34,559 nucleotides of DNA from Vibrio zhanjiangensis (GCF_030161235.1 NZ_BSPW01000080.1:1-34559); one strand, 5' to 3'; shown: positions 13,873 through 23,029, numbered from the stretch's first letter. A program made the numbers and translations. The notes: generated by a model not told the origin, from the sequence alone.

Positions 13873-16338
13873 ATGTCAGAACACACCCCAAATGACCCTT
13901 TTGCTGAACGCGAATCCGAGAAATACGACAATCCTGTCCCCAGTCGTGAGTTTATTCTCGAGTTTCTTGAGCAAGCGGGTGTGCCGCTCAATCGTAATGA
14001 TCTGTTTGAAGCCCTAGAGTTAAAAGGTGAAGAACAGTATGAAGGTTTACGTCGCAGGCTAAGAGCGATGGAAAGAGATGGCCAGCTGGTGTTTACCCGC
14101 CGTCAGTGCTATGCCTTGCCAGAAAAATTGGAAATGATTAAAGGTTATGTCATTGGTCATAAAGACGGTCATGGCTGGGTGCGTCCCGAAGGCAGTGTCG
14201 GCAAAGAAGGGGACGTATTACTGCCTCATCATCAAATGAAAAACCTGCTTCATGGTGACTTTGTCTTGGTCCAGCCAACTCAAAACTCAAAAAAAGGCAA
14301 AAAAGAAGGCCGCTTGGTACGAGTTCTTGAACAAAGGCAAGGGCAAATTGTTGGCCGCTTCTTTATGGAGTATGGTTACTCTTACGTAGTGCCTGATGAT
14401 TCACGCCTGAGCCAAGACATCTTGATTCCCAATGAGCTACGAGCTGGTGCGAGAATGGGTAATGTGGTGGTCATTGAAATTACCGACCGCGATTCGCGTA
14501 CGCGCGGCATGATGGGCAAAGTGGTGGAAGTGCTGGGCGAGAATATGGCGCCAGGTATGGAAACGCAAATTGCTATCCGCACTCACCAAATTCCACATGA
14601 GTGGCCTGAAGAGGTTGATGCGCAAATCTCGGGTTTGGGGGAAGAGGTGCCGGAAGAAGCGAAGCAGGGGAGGGTTGATTTACGTGCACTACCCTTAGTG
14701 ACCATTGATGGTGAAGATGCACGAGATTTTGACGATGCGGTTTATTGTGAGGCGAAAAAAGGCGGTGGCTGGCGTCTTTGGGTTGCTATTGCAGATGTTA
14801 GCTACTACGTGCGCCCAGATTCCGCGTTAGATAAAGAGGCCATTAATCGCGGCAACTCGGTTTATTTCCCATCCCAAGTTGTCCCTATGCTACCTGAAGT
14901 ACTGTCCAACGGTTTGTGTTCGCTCAATCCTCAGGTTGATCGCCTATGCATGGTGTGTGAGATGACAGTATCTGAGTCCGGTAAGTTATCGGGTTATCAG
15001 CATTACGAAGCGGTGATGAACTCACATGCGCGCCTCACTTATAGCAAGGTGCACCATATTCTTGAGGGCGATGAAGAACTGCGTCAGCGTTATGAGTCTT
15101 TGGTCCCGCACCTTGAAGAGCTGCACAGAATGTACAAGGTGCTCAAAAATGCTCGTGATCATCGCGGTGCGATTGAATTTGAGACGATTGAAACCAAATT
15201 TATTTTTAATGCAGAGCGCAAAATAGACAGTATTGAGCCTGTGATTCGTAATGACGCGCACAAGCTTATCGAAGAATGTATGATTTTAGCCAATATTGCT
15301 TCTGCCTCTTTGGTTGAGAAAGCCAAAGAACCTGCATTATACCGTATTCATGAATCCCCCGGTGAAGAGCGTTTGATGGGTTTTCGTGACTTTTTGGGGG
15401 AGCTGGGACTTGATCTCAAAGGGGGGCTTGAGCCGTCACCAACCGATTATGCTGATTTGGTTCGCCAAATCGGTGAGCGACCTGACAAAGAGTTAATTCA
15501 AACTATGCTGCTTCGTTCGATGAAGCAAGCAGTCTACAATGCTGACAACTGTGGTCACTTTGGTTTAGCCCTTAAGCGCTATGCTCACTTTACTTCGCCG
15601 ATTCGTCGTTATCCGGATCTCTTACTCCATCGCGCAATCAAATACCTTATCGCTAAACACAATGGCACACTAAAAGATCGTTGGACACCCACAGGCGGTT
15701 ACCATTACTCCTTTGATGATATGGATTACTATGGTGAGCAGTGCTCAATGACAGAGCGACGGGCTGATGATGCGACGCGGGAAGTGGCCGATTGGCTTAA
15801 ATGCGAATACATGCAAGATCATGTCGGTGAAGAACTCGAAGGCGTTATTGCTAATGTGACTGGCTTTGGCTTCTTTGTTCGTCTAACCGAATTGCACATT
15901 GATGGCTTGGTCCATATTTCGACGCTTGATAATGACTATTACCAATTTGATCCGATTGGTCAAAGACTTATCGGTGAAAGTTTTGGTGCGATTTACCGTC
16001 TTGGTGATGCTGTTAAAGTTAAAGTGCTGTCAGTCAATCTGGATGATAGGCAAATAGACTTTGAATTAGTCGAAACAAGTCGTAAGCTACGCGGCAAAGG
16101 GAAAACGGCCAAAAAGCGTGCGGCCGACGCGCAACAAAAAGCTAAGGCAAAAAAAAGCGCGGCAGCCAGTGGCAGACGCAGCGGAGGAAAAGCCAAACCT
16201 TTGGTTGAAGCCACCAAGCGTCCAGACGAGAGTCTGAGCGAGGGGAAAGGCAAGAAAGCTTCCAAGCAATCGGCCAATAAAACAGGCAAGAAAAAGCCAC
16301 GTAAAAAAGCCAAAAAGACGCGGACTAAGAAACACTAA
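13873..16338 (+). CDS. rnr: RNase R, 3'-5' exoribonuclease
   Basis: The ATG at 13873 (TTAGG seven bases upstream) gives 821 residues. N-terminal helix-turn-helix-like region (PSREFILEFLEQ, LRRRLRAMERDGQLVF), cold-shock domains, the RNB catalytic domain with VTIDGEDARDFDDAVY (metal-binding Asp residues about 278-288), FTSPIRRYPDL, a C-terminal S1 domain (GVIANVTGFGFFVRL) and a Lys-rich tail of about 90 residues. It degrades structured RNA, including rRNA and trans-translated messages. rlmB follows 12 bases downstream. In E. coli nsrR precedes rnr; here it does not. Confidence 0.97.
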   Translation: MSEHTPNDPFAERESEKYDNPVPSREFILEFLEQAGVPLNRNDLFEALELKGEEQYEGLRRRLRAMERDGQLVFTRRQCYALPEKLEMIKGYVIGHKDGHGWVRPEGSVGKEGDVLLPHHQMKNLLHGDFVLVQPTQNSKKGKKEGRLVRVLEQRQGQIVGRFFMEYGYSYVVPDDSRLSQDILIPNELRAGARMGNVVVIEITDRDSRTRGMMGKVVEVLGENMAPGMETQIAIRTHQIPHEWPEEVDAQISGLGEEVPEEAKQGRVDLRALPLVTIDGEDARDFDDAVYCEAKKGGGWRLWVAIADVSYYVRPDSALDKEAINRGNSVYFPSQVVPMLPEVLSNGLCSLNPQVDRLCMVCEMTVSESGKLSGYQHYEAVMNSHARLTYSKVHHILEGDEELRQRYESLVPHLEELHRMYKVLKNARDHRGAIEFETIETKFIFNAERKIDSIEPVIRNDAHKLIEECMILANIASASLVEKAKEPALYRIHESPGEERLMGFRDFLGELGLDLKGGLEPSPTDYADLVRQIGERPDKELIQTMLLRSMKQAVYNADNCGHFGLALKRYAHFTSPIRRYPDLLLHRAIKYLIAKHNGTLKDRWTPTGGYHYSFDDMDYYGEQCSMTERRADDATREVADWLKCEYMQDHVGEELEGVIANVTGFGFFVRLTELHIDGLVHISTLDNDYYQFDPIGQRLIGESFGAIYRLGDAVKVKVLSVNLDDRQIDFELVETSRKLRGKGKTAKKRAADAQQKAKAKKSAAASGRRSGGKAKPLVEATKRPDESLSEGKGKKASKQSANKTGKKKPRKKAKKTRTKKH

Positions 16339-16350
16339 CCGGATAATTTA

Positions 16351-17088
16351 ATGAGTAATGAATTTATTTACGGCATTCATGCGGTAAACGCGGTGCTTGA
16401 AAAAGAACCACAACGTTTTGTTGAAGCTTTTGTGTTAAAAGGTCGCCAAGATGATCGTCTAATGCCGATCATCAACCAACTGCAAGCGTGTGGTGTCTCG
16501 ATTCAGCCGATGACACGCAAAACTCTCGATGACAAAGCACGTGGTGCAAATCATCAGGGCATTATGGCCAAAGTCAAACCTGCTAAGCCGCTTAATGAAC
16601 ACGATTTGGATGAGATTATTGCCCAGCATGAATCGCCATTACTATTGGTTTTAGATGGCGTAACCGATCCGCACAATCTTGGTGCCTGCCTACGTAATGC
16701 TGATGCCGCGGGTGTCGCGGCTGTGATTGTGCCCAAAGATAAATCCGCCAATATCAATGCTACCGTGAGCAAAGTCGCGTGCGGCGCAGCGGAAACCGTG
16801 CCGCTTGTTCGCGTCACCAATCTAGCGCGTACCATGCGAGCGTTGCAAGAGCAGGGGATTTGGTTTGTTGGCACCGCGGGTGAGGCCAAACATGATATTT
16901 ATCAGGCAAAGTTGACCGGGCCACTCGCCATCGTAATGGGCGCAGAAGGCGATGGTATGCGCCGCTTAACTCGCGAAACTTGCGACGATCTCATCAAAAT
17001 TCCTATGGCAGGCAGCGTGTCCAGCTTGAATGTGTCTGTTGCCTCTGGCGTATGTTTGTTTGAAGCTGTGCGGCAAAGATTGATTTAA
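16351..17088 (+). CDS. rlmB: 23S rRNA (guanosine-2'-O-)-methyltransferase RlmB
   Basis: 245-residue SPOUT methyltransferase that modifies G2251 in the peptidyl-transferase P loop. The N-terminal substrate-binding domain begins FIYGIHAVNAVLE. The three knot motifs are present: DPHNLGACLRNADAAG, IVMGAEGDGMRRL and IPMAGSVSSLNVSVASGV. It is in an operon with rnr, as in E. coli. Confidence 0.97.
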   Translation: MSNEFIYGIHAVNAVLEKEPQRFVEAFVLKGRQDDRLMPIINQLQACGVSIQPMTRKTLDDKARGANHQGIMAKVKPAKPLNEHDLDEIIAQHESPLLLVLDGVTDPHNLGACLRNADAAGVAAVIVPKDKSANINATVSKVACGAAETVPLVRVTNLARTMRALQEQGIWFVGTAGEAKHDIYQAKLTGPLAIVMGAEGDGMRRLTRETCDDLIKIPMAGSVSSLNVSVASGVCLFEAVRQRLI

Positions 17089-17116
17089 TTGGTTAGCTTT
17101 TGCTTGCAGCGTAATG

Positions 17117-17146
17117 AAACGCAGATTGTGTATTCAATCTGCGTTT
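17117..17146 (+). terminator. Rho-independent terminator after rlmB
   Basis: AAACGCAGATTG and CAATCTGCGTTT form a 12-bp stem with loop TGTATT, followed by TGATTTTT. Confidence 0.88.
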
Positions 17147-17210
17147 TGATTTTTGCCGCTGGGCTGTGAACCAATCAGGTATTGTTGGGCGTTTATTTTT
17201 CAAACAGTGC

Positions 17211-17238
17211 TTGCAAGTCAAAGCGTGATCTGTATAAT
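17211..17238 (+). promoter_or_regulatory. S10 operon promoter
   Basis: TTGCAA (17211-17216), a 16-base spacer and a perfect TATAAT (17233-17238), with an AT-rich upstream stretch suited to an UP element. It gives an mRNA leader of about 300 bases before rpsJ. Confidence 0.85.
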
Positions 17239-17244
17239 GCAGCG

Positions 17245-17541
17245 CACTGGTTAAGCCAGTTGTGAACCAATGAGTAACGAGGAGCTGAATTATCTATAAG
17301 ATTTTTCAGGTAATGTAAACTCAGCTTATGTTCGCGGTTAATACAATTAGCTATCTTTTCTTCGGAAAAACTATCCTCAGAGGTGACTCTGGCATATAGG
17401 GATAGTTAATCGAAAATTAACTGACAATGCGTCCTAATCTTGGATGCTACGGTTTCACATAAATCAATCGGCATTCTCTCGACTATTCGAGTTTGAGTGG
17501 CGATATTGTTTGTGTAATTTTTAATATTGGAGCTCTGTCTC
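17245..17541 (+). promoter_or_regulatory. S10 leader, L4 autoregulation region
   Basis: This long untranslated leader precedes rpsJ and carries stable hairpins. The clearest is AACTATCC (17369-17376) with GGATAGTT (17400-17407), enclosing CAGAG-GTGA-CTCTG (17378-17391). Further stems are GCGTCC/GGATGC (17430-17449) and CTCGA/TCGAG near 17480. In gammaproteobacteria, including Vibrio, ribosomal protein L4 binds this leader and represses the operon. Individual leader helices are not assigned here. Confidence 0.7.
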
Positions 17542-17853
17542 ATGCAGAACCAACGTATCCGTATCCGCCTAAAAGCTTTCGATTACAAACTAATCGACGC
17601 TTCTACCGCGGAAATCGTTGAAACAGCTAAGCGCACTGGCGCACAGGTTCGTGGTCCAATCCCACTACCTACTCGTAAAGAGCGTTTCACAGTTCTTATC
17701 TCTCCACACGTTAACAAAGATGCTCGTGATCAGTACGAAATCCGTACTCACAAACGTCTAATCGACATTGTTGAGCCAACAGACAAAACTGTTGATGCTC
17801 TAATGCGTTTAGACCTTGCTGCGGGCGTTGACGTACAAATTAGCCTAGGTTAA
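17542..17853 (+). CDS. rpsJ: 30S ribosomal protein S10 (NusE)
   Basis: First gene of the S10 operon. The ATG at 17542 gives the 103-residue family form [14 protein letters not shown]...ISLG; a further in-frame start at 17527 would add five residues. GGAGC is the ribosome-binding site. S10 sits in the 30S head and, as NusE, joins NusB in transcription antitermination. The signature [18 protein letters not shown] is intact. Confidence 0.98.
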
Positions 17854-17867
17854 GGGAGATTAGAAGA

Positions 17868-18497
17868 ATGATTGGTCTAATCGGTCGTAAAGTGGGTATG
17901 ACCCGCGTATTTACTGAAGAAGGCGTTTCTATCCCAGTAACCGTTGTTGAAGTTGAAGCTAACCGTGTTGCTCAAGTACGTACACTTGAAACAGACGGCT
18001 ACGCAGCAATTCAGGTAACGACTGGTACTAAGAAAGCTAACCGTGTTACTAAACCAGAAGCTGGTCACTTTGCTAAAGCAGGTGTTGAAGCTGGTCGCGG
18101 TCTTTGGGAATTCCGTTTGGAAAACGGTGAAGAGTTTGAAGTTGGTGCTGAGCTAACGGTTGAACTGTTCAACGAAACTAAGAAAGTAGACGTTACTGGT
18201 ACATCTAAAGGTAAAGGTTTCCAAGGCGCAATTAAGCGTTGGAACTTCGCTACTCAAGATATGACTCACGGTAACTCATTGTCTCACCGTGCTCCTGGTT
18301 CTATCGGTCAATGTCAGACTCCAGGTCGCGTATTTAAAGGCAAGAAAATGGCAGGTCACATGGGTGCTGAGCGTGTAACGACTCAAAACCTAGAGATCGT
18401 ACGTGTTGACGCTGAGCGCAACCTGCTTCTTATTAAAGGTGCAGTCCCAGGCGCAACTGGCGGCAACGTGATCGTTAAACCAGCTATTAAAGCATAA
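17868..18497 (+). CDS. rplC: 50S ribosomal protein L3
   Basis: 209 residues, MIGLIGRKVGMTRVFTEEG at the start; the central loop region QDMTHGNSLSHRAPGSIGQ contains the Gln that PrmB methylates in enterobacteria and reaches toward the peptidyl-transferase centre. GGGAGA upstream. Second gene of the S10 operon, 14 bases after rpsJ. Confidence 0.98.
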   Translation: MIGLIGRKVGMTRVFTEEGVSIPVTVVEVEANRVAQVRTLETDGYAAIQVTTGTKKANRVTKPEAGHFAKAGVEAGRGLWEFRLENGEEFEVGAELTVELFNETKKVDVTGTSKGKGFQGAIKRWNFATQDMTHGNSLSHRAPGSIGQCQTPGRVFKGKKMAGHMGAERVTTQNLEIVRVDAERNLLLIKGAVPGATGGNVIVKPAIKA

Positions 18498-18514
18498 CGT
18501 CTCAGGAGTAAGTA

Positions 18515-19117
18515 ATGGAACTAATGGTTAAAGGTGCCGATGCACTAACTGTTTCCGAAACTACTTTCGGACGTGAGTTTAACGAAGCTCTTGTACACCA
18601 AGTAGTTGTTGCATATGCAGCAGGTGCTCGTCAGGGTACACGTGCTCAAAAAACACGTTCAGAAGTTTCTGGCGGTGGCGCTAAGCCATGGCGTCAAAAA
18701 GGTACTGGCCGTGCACGTGCTGGTACAATCCGTAGCCCAATCTGGCGTTCAGGTGGTGTTACTTTTGCTGCGAAAACACAAGATCACAGCCAAAAAGTAA
18801 ACAAAAAAATGTACCGCGGTGCTATGAAAAGCATTCTTTCTGAGCTTGTTCGTCAAGAGCGTCTAATCGTTGTTGATAACTTCTCAGTAGAAGCGCCAAA
18901 GACAAAAGAACTTGTCGCTAAGCTGAAAGAGCTTGAGCTAACTGACGCGCTTATCGTGACTAGCGAAGTAGATGAGAATCTATTCCTAGCGGCTCGCAAC
19001 CTGTACAAGGTTGACGCACGTGACGCAGCTGGTATCGATCCAGTTTCACTAATCGCGTTCGACAAAGTTGTAATGACTGCTGAAGCAGTTAAGCAAGTTG
19101 AGGAGATGCTAGCATGA
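18515..19117 (+). CDS. rplD: 50S ribosomal protein L4
   Basis: 200 residues. The extended loop lining the exit tunnel (GGGAKPWRQKGTGRARAGTI) is intact. L4 also represses its own operon through the leader upstream of rpsJ. Its stop overlaps the start of rplW by four bases (ATGA), indicating translational coupling. Confidence 0.98.
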   Translation: MELMVKGADALTVSETTFGREFNEALVHQVVVAYAAGARQGTRAQKTRSEVSGGGAKPWRQKGTGRARAGTIRSPIWRSGGVTFAAKTQDHSQKVNKKMYRGAMKSILSELVRQERLIVVDNFSVEAPKTKELVAKLKELELTDALIVTSEVDENLFLAARNLYKVDARDAAGIDPVSLIAFDKVVMTAEAVKQVEEMLA

Positions 19118-19416
19118 TCACTGAAGAGCGTATCCTAAAAGTTCTACGTGCTCCGCACATCTCTGAAAAAGCAACTATGGCTGCTGAGAAAGCGAACACT
19201 ATCGTTTTCAAAGTTGCTAAAGATGCAACTAAAAGAGAGATCAAAGCAGCTGTAGAAAAGCTATTTGAAGTTGAAGTTAAGTCTGTAAATACTCTTATCA
19301 CTAAGGGTAAGACCAAACGTCAAGGTCTACGCCAAGGTCGCCGCAGCGACGTTAAGAAAGCGTACGTTACTTTGAAAGAAGGTCAAGATCTTGACTTTGT
19401 TGGCGGCGCGGAATAA
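19114..19416 (+). CDS. rplW: 50S ribosomal protein L23
   Basis: 100 residues, ending FVGGAE. LRAPHISEKATMAAEKAN is the family N-terminus and VNTLITKGKTKR the loop toward the tunnel. L23 is at the exit and docks trigger factor and SRP. It overlaps rplD by four bases. Confidence 0.98.
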   Translation: MITEERILKVLRAPHISEKATMAAEKANTIVFKVAKDATKREIKAAVEKLFEVEVKSVNTLITKGKTKRQGLRQGRRSDVKKAYVTLKEGQDLDFVGGAE

Positions 19417-19432
19417 CAGGAGTAGTTGAGAA

Positions 19433-20257
19433 ATGGCTATTGTTAAATGTAAGCCGACTTCCCCTGGTCGTCGTCACGTTGTTAAAGTTGTTAACGCTGA
19501 CCTACACAAGGGCAAGCCATACGCACCTCTTCTAGAGAAAAACTCTAAGAATGGTGGTCGTAACAGCAACGGTCGTATCACAGTACGTCACATCGGCGGT
19601 GGTCACAAGCACCATTACCGTGTTATTGACTTTAAACGTACTAAAGACGGTATCCCAGCGAAAGTTGAGCGTCTAGAATACGATCCAAACCGTAGCGCTA
19701 ACATCGCTCTAGTTCTGTACGCAGACGGTGAGCGTCGTTACATCCTAGCACCTAAAGGTGTTCAAGCTGGTGATGCTATCCAGTCTGGTGCAGATGCGCC
19801 AATCAAAGCTGGTAACGCACTTCCAATGCGTAACATCCCAGTAGGTTCAACTGTACATAACGTTGAACTTAAACCTGGTAAAGGTGGTCAGCTAGCTCGT
19901 TCGGCTGGTGCATATGCTCAAATCGTTGCTCGCGACGGTGCATACGTAACTATCCGTCTACGTTCTGGCGAAATGCGCAAAGTACTTTCTGAAGGCCGTG
20001 CAACAATCGGTGAAGTTGGTAACTCTGAGCACATGCTACGTGAACTTGGTAAAGCTGGTGCTAACCGCTGGCGCGGTGTTCGTCCAACCGTTCGTGGTGT
20101 TGTGATGAACCCAGTAGACCACCCACACGGTGGTGGTGAAGGCCGTACATCAGGTGGTCGTCACCCAGTTTCACCATGGGGTCAGCCAACGAAAGGCTTC
20201 AAGACTCGTAAGAACAAACGCACTGACAAGTACATCGTACGTCGTCGTAACAAGTAA
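19433..20257 (+). CDS. rplB: 50S ribosomal protein L2
   Basis: 274 residues. RHIGGGHKHHYRVIDFKR near the start and the C-terminal VMNPVDHPHGGGEGRT with the conserved His needed for peptidyl transferase assembly are intact, as is the basic tail TRKNKRTDKYIVRRR. AGGAGT provides the ribosome-binding site. Confidence 0.98.
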   Translation: MAIVKCKPTSPGRRHVVKVVNADLHKGKPYAPLLEKNSKNGGRNSNGRITVRHIGGGHKHHYRVIDFKRTKDGIPAKVERLEYDPNRSANIALVLYADGERRYILAPKGVQAGDAIQSGADAPIKAGNALPMRNIPVGSTVHNVELKPGKGGQLARSAGAYAQIVARDGAYVTIRLRSGEMRKVLSEGRATIGEVGNSEHMLRELGKAGANRWRGVRPTVRGVVMNPVDHPHGGGEGRTSGGRHPVSPWGQPTKGFKTRKNKRTDKYIVRRRNK

Positions 20258-20278
20258 TCTATATAAAGAGGAATCGCC

Positions 20279-20557
20279 ATGCCACGTTCTCTCAAGAAAG
20301 GTCCATTTATCGACCTACACTTGCTGAAGAAGGTAGAGAAAGCGGTGGAAAGCGGAGACAAAAAGCCTATTAAGACTTGGTCCCGTCGTTCAATGATCAT
20401 CCCTACGATGATCGGTTTGACCATCGCTGTCCATAATGGTCGTCAGCACGTACCAGTATTCGTAACCGACGAAATGATCGGTCACAAACTGGGTGAATTT
20501 GCACCAACTCGTACTTACCGCGGCCACGTCGTGGATAAGAAAGCTAAGAAGCGTTAA
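20279..20557 (+). CDS. rpsS: 30S ribosomal protein S19
   Basis: 92 residues, starting PRSLKKGPFIDLHLLKK after Met and containing HNGRQHVPVFVTDEMIGHKL and GEFAPTRTYRGH. It binds the 30S head with S13. Only 10 bases separate its stop codon from the rplV start. Confidence 0.98.
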   Translation: MPRSLKKGPFIDLHLLKKVEKAVESGDKKPIKTWSRRSMIIPTMIGLTIAVHNGRQHVPVFVTDEMIGHKLGEFAPTRTYRGHVVDKKAKKR

Positions 20558-20567
20558 GGAGTAGATG

Positions 20568-20900
20568 ATGGAAGCAGTAGCTAAACATAACTTTGCTCGC
20601 ATTTCGCCTCAGAAAGCTCGCTTAGTTGCGGATCAAATCCGTGGTAAATCAGTTGATCAAGCTCTAGAAATTTTGACTTTCAGCAACAAAAAAGCGGCTG
20701 ATTTAGTAAAGAAAGTTCTTGAGTCAGCTATCGCGAACGCGGAGCACAACGAAGGTGCAGATATCGACGACCTAAGTGTCGCAAAGATCTTCGTAGATGA
20801 AGGCCCTATCATGAAGCGTATTATGCCTCGTGCTAAAGGTCGTGCGGATCGTATCTTGAAGCGTTCAAGCCACATCACTGTTGTTGTTGCAGACGCTTGA
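20568..20900 (+). CDS. rplV: 50S ribosomal protein L22
   Basis: Of two adjacent ATG codons the second (20568) is six bases from AAGGAG and gives the usual 110 residues (MEAVAKHNFARIS). SAIANAEHNEGADIDDL and the tunnel hairpin GPIMKRIMPRAKGRADRI, where macrolide-resistance changes occur in other species, are intact here. Confidence 0.97.
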   Translation: MEAVAKHNFARISPQKARLVADQIRGKSVDQALEILTFSNKKAADLVKKVLESAIANAEHNEGADIDDLSVAKIFVDEGPIMKRIMPRAKGRADRILKRSSHITVVVADA

Positions 20901-20917
20901 GACTAGGAGAGTAAGCA

Positions 20918-21616
20918 ATGGGTCAGAAAGTACATCCAAATGGTATTCGTCTTGGCATCGTTAAGCCTTGGAATGCTACATGGTTTGCTAATACCAAAGA
21001 ATTCGCTGACAACCTAGACGGCGACTTCAAGGTACGTCAGTTCCTTTCAAACGAACTGAAAAAAGCGTCTCTATCACGCATCGTTATCGAGCGTCCTGCT
21101 AAGAGCATCCGTGTGACTATTCACACAGCTCGTCCAGGCGTTGTAATCGGTAAGAAAGGTGAAGACGTTGAGAAGCTACGCGCAGCTGTAGCTAAAATTG
21201 CAGGTGTACCAGCGCAAATTAACATCGCTGAAGTACGTAAGCCTGAACTAGATGCACAACTTGTTGGTGACAGCATCGCGTCTCAGCTAGAGCGTCGTGT
21301 TATGTTCCGTCGTGCTATGAAGCGTGCGGTACAAAACGCTATGCGTCTAGGTGCTAAAGGTATCAAAGTAGAAGTAAGTGGTCGTCTAGGCGGCGCTGAA
21401 ATCGCACGTTCAGAGTGGTACCGTGAAGGTCGTGTACCTCTACACACTCTACGTGCTGACATTGATTACGCAACTTCTTCGGCTCACACACAATACGGTG
21501 TGATCGGCATTAAAGTTTGGATCTTCAAAGGTGAGATCCTAGGCGGTATGCCATCAGCTAACGCTGTAGAGCCTAAAGGCGATAAGCCTAAGAAGCAGCG
21601 CAAAGGCCGTAAGTAA
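20918..21616 (+). CDS. rpsC: 30S ribosomal protein S3
   Basis: 232 residues. KH type-2 domain with GVVIGKKGEDVEKL, then the C-terminal domain LGGAEIARSEWYREGRVPLH, and a basic tail KPKKQRKGRK. It lines the mRNA entry channel with S4 and S5. Confidence 0.98.
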   Translation: MGQKVHPNGIRLGIVKPWNATWFANTKEFADNLDGDFKVRQFLSNELKKASLSRIVIERPAKSIRVTIHTARPGVVIGKKGEDVEKLRAAVAKIAGVPAQINIAEVRKPELDAQLVGDSIASQLERRVMFRRAMKRAVQNAMRLGAKGIKVEVSGRLGGAEIARSEWYREGRVPLHTLRADIDYATSSAHTQYGVIGIKVWIFKGEILGGMPSANAVEPKGDKPKKQRKGRK

Positions 21617-21627
21617 GGAGTCGATAG

Positions 21628-22038
21628 ATGCTACAACCTAAACGTACTAAGTTCCGTAAGGTTCACACAGGTCGTAACCGTGGTCTAGCTAAAGGTACTG
21701 AAGTAAGCTTCGGCGAATTCGGTCTTAAAGCAACTGGCCGTGGTCGTCTAACTGCTCGTCAGATCGAAGCGGCACGTCGTGCGATGACACGTCACGTTAA
21801 GCGTCAAGGTAAAATCTGGATCCGTGTGTTCCCAGACAAACCTATCACAGAAAAACCACTTGAAGTTCGTCAAGGTAAGGGTAAAGGTAACGTTGAGTAC
21901 TGGGTAGCCCAAATCCAACCTGGCAAGGTAATGTACGAAATGGGTGGTGTACCTGAAGAATTGGCACGTGAAGCGTTCCGCCTAGCGGCTCGTAAACTGC
22001 CTTTCAAGACTACATTTGTAATTAAGCAGGTGATGTGA
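21628..22038 (+). CDS. rplP: 50S ribosomal protein L16
   Basis: 136 residues: MLQPKRTKFRKVHTGRNRG, VFPDKPITEKPLEVRQGKG and GVPEELAREAFRLAARKLP. It lies near the A-site tRNA. The TGA stop overlaps the next ATG by one base. Confidence 0.98.
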   Translation: MLQPKRTKFRKVHTGRNRGLAKGTEVSFGEFGLKATGRGRLTARQIEAARRAMTRHVKRQGKIWIRVFPDKPITEKPLEVRQGKGKGNVEYWVAQIQPGKVMYEMGGVPEELAREAFRLAARKLPFKTTFVIKQVM

Positions 22039-22229
22039 TGAAAGCACAAGATCTACGCGAAAAGAGCGTTGAAGAGCTTAACTCTGAGCTATTAGGTTTG
22101 CTACGCGAACAGTTCAACCTGCGCATGCAGGCAGCGACTGGTCAGCTACAGCAGACTCATACTCTGAAAGCTGTACGCCGTGATATCGCACGTGTGAAAA
22201 CTGTTTTGACTGAGAAGGCAGGCGCATAA
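22038..22229 (+). CDS. rpmC: 50S ribosomal protein L29
   Basis: 63 residues from the ATG overlapping the rplP stop: MKAQDLREKSVEELNSELL, LREQFNLRMQAATGQLQQ. A GTG three bases earlier is a weaker option. It is a two-helix protein beside L23 at the tunnel exit. Its last A is the first base of the rpsQ ATG. Confidence 0.97.
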   Translation: MKAQDLREKSVEELNSELLGLLREQFNLRMQAATGQLQQTHTLKAVRRDIARVKTVLTEKAGA

Positions 22230-22483
22230 TGAGCGAAGTAAAACGTACTCAACAAGGTCGTGTTGTTAGCGATAAGATGGACAAGTCTATCGTTGTTGCT
22301 ATCGAGCGCATGGTTAAACACCCAATTTACGGCAAGTTCGTAAAGCGCACGACTAAAGTACACGCACATGACGAGAACAACGAGTGTGGCCTAGGCGACA
22401 CAGTTGAAATCGCAGAGTGCCGTCCTCTGTCTAAGACTAAGTCTTGGGCATTGGTAAAAGTTCTAGAAAAAGCGAAGATTTAA
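22229..22483 (+). CDS. rpsQ: 30S ribosomal protein S17
   Basis: 84 residues with the OB-fold core VVSDKMDKSIVVAIERMVKH and GDTVEIAECRPLSKTKSW. Last gene of the S10 operon; a terminator hairpin follows and rplN starts a separate unit. Confidence 0.97.
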   Translation: MSEVKRTQQGRVVSDKMDKSIVVAIERMVKHPIYGKFVKRTTKVHAHDENNECGLGDTVEIAECRPLSKTKSWALVKVLEKAKI

Positions 22484-22505
22484 TTTCGTTGATTCTATGA
22501 AAAAG

Positions 22506-22531
22506 CGGCTCCAAAAAATATTTTGGGGCCG
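22506..22531 (+). terminator. Terminator of the S10 operon
   Basis: CGGCTCCAAAA and TTTTGGGGCCG pair over 11 positions (one G-U), with loop AATA and a T-rich tail (TTTATTTTTT). It separates the S10 and spc units. Confidence 0.85.
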
Positions 22532-22567
22532 TTTATTTTTTGACTACCCAATTACATAAAAGGGTGG

Positions 22568-22644
22568 TACAATTCGCGTCCCTTTTAAAGAGGCAGCCCG
22601 ACCCGTGAGGGTCTAGTTTTTTTTATATTTAGCGGAGCACTAAC
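22568..22644 (+). promoter_or_regulatory. spc operon promoter region and attenuator-like leader
   Basis: TACAAT at 22568-22573 is the best -10 candidate; TTGACT at 22540 is 22 bases away, too far for a normal -35. Downstream, GACCC-GTGA-GGGTC (22600-22613) followed by TAG and eight T is a terminator-like hairpin inside the leader, before the rplN ribosome-binding site (GCGGAG). It may attenuate or time spc transcription. Confidence 0.55.
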
Positions 22645-23016
22645 ATGATCCAAATGCAAAGTATGCTGGACGCAGCTGATAACTCAGGCGCACGCAGCGT
22701 AATGTGTATTAAGGTTCTGGGTGGCTCTCATCGCCGTTATGCACACATCGGTGACGTTATCAAAGTTACTGTTAAGGAAGCAATTCCTCGCGGTAAAGTT
22801 AAAAAAGGTGACGTTCTGAAGGCGGTGGTAGTTCGCACCCGTAAAGGCGTACGTCGTCCTGACGGTTCTGTCATTCGCTTCGACCGAAATGCTTGCGTAT
22901 TGTTAAACGACAACACTGAGCAACCAATCGGTACACGTATCTTTGGTCCTGTGACACGCGAACTTCGTGGCGATAAGTTCATGAAGATCGTTTCACTGGC
23001 TCCAGAAGTTCTGTAA
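22645..23016 (+). CDS. rplN: 50S ribosomal protein L14
   Basis: 123 residues, [21 protein letters not shown], with [20 protein letters not shown] and [13 protein letters not shown]. First gene of the spc operon. It contacts L19 and forms an intersubunit bridge, and is the RsfS binding site. Confidence 0.98.
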
Positions 23017-23029
23017 GGAGCACGTAGAA

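Noticed and set aside
13797..13991. Minus-strand frame overlapping the rnr start
   Set aside because: It is a shadow of the rnr coding sequence without a plausible product.
15993..16335. Two long minus-strand frames opposite the RNase R tail
   Set aside because: They arise from the Lys/Arg-rich codons of the RNase R C-terminus read backwards; the residue composition is hydrophobic by complementarity only.
22540..22573. TTGACT and TACAAT as a full sigma-70 promoter for the spc operon
   Set aside because: The 22-base spacer is too long; only the -10 is kept as a candidate.
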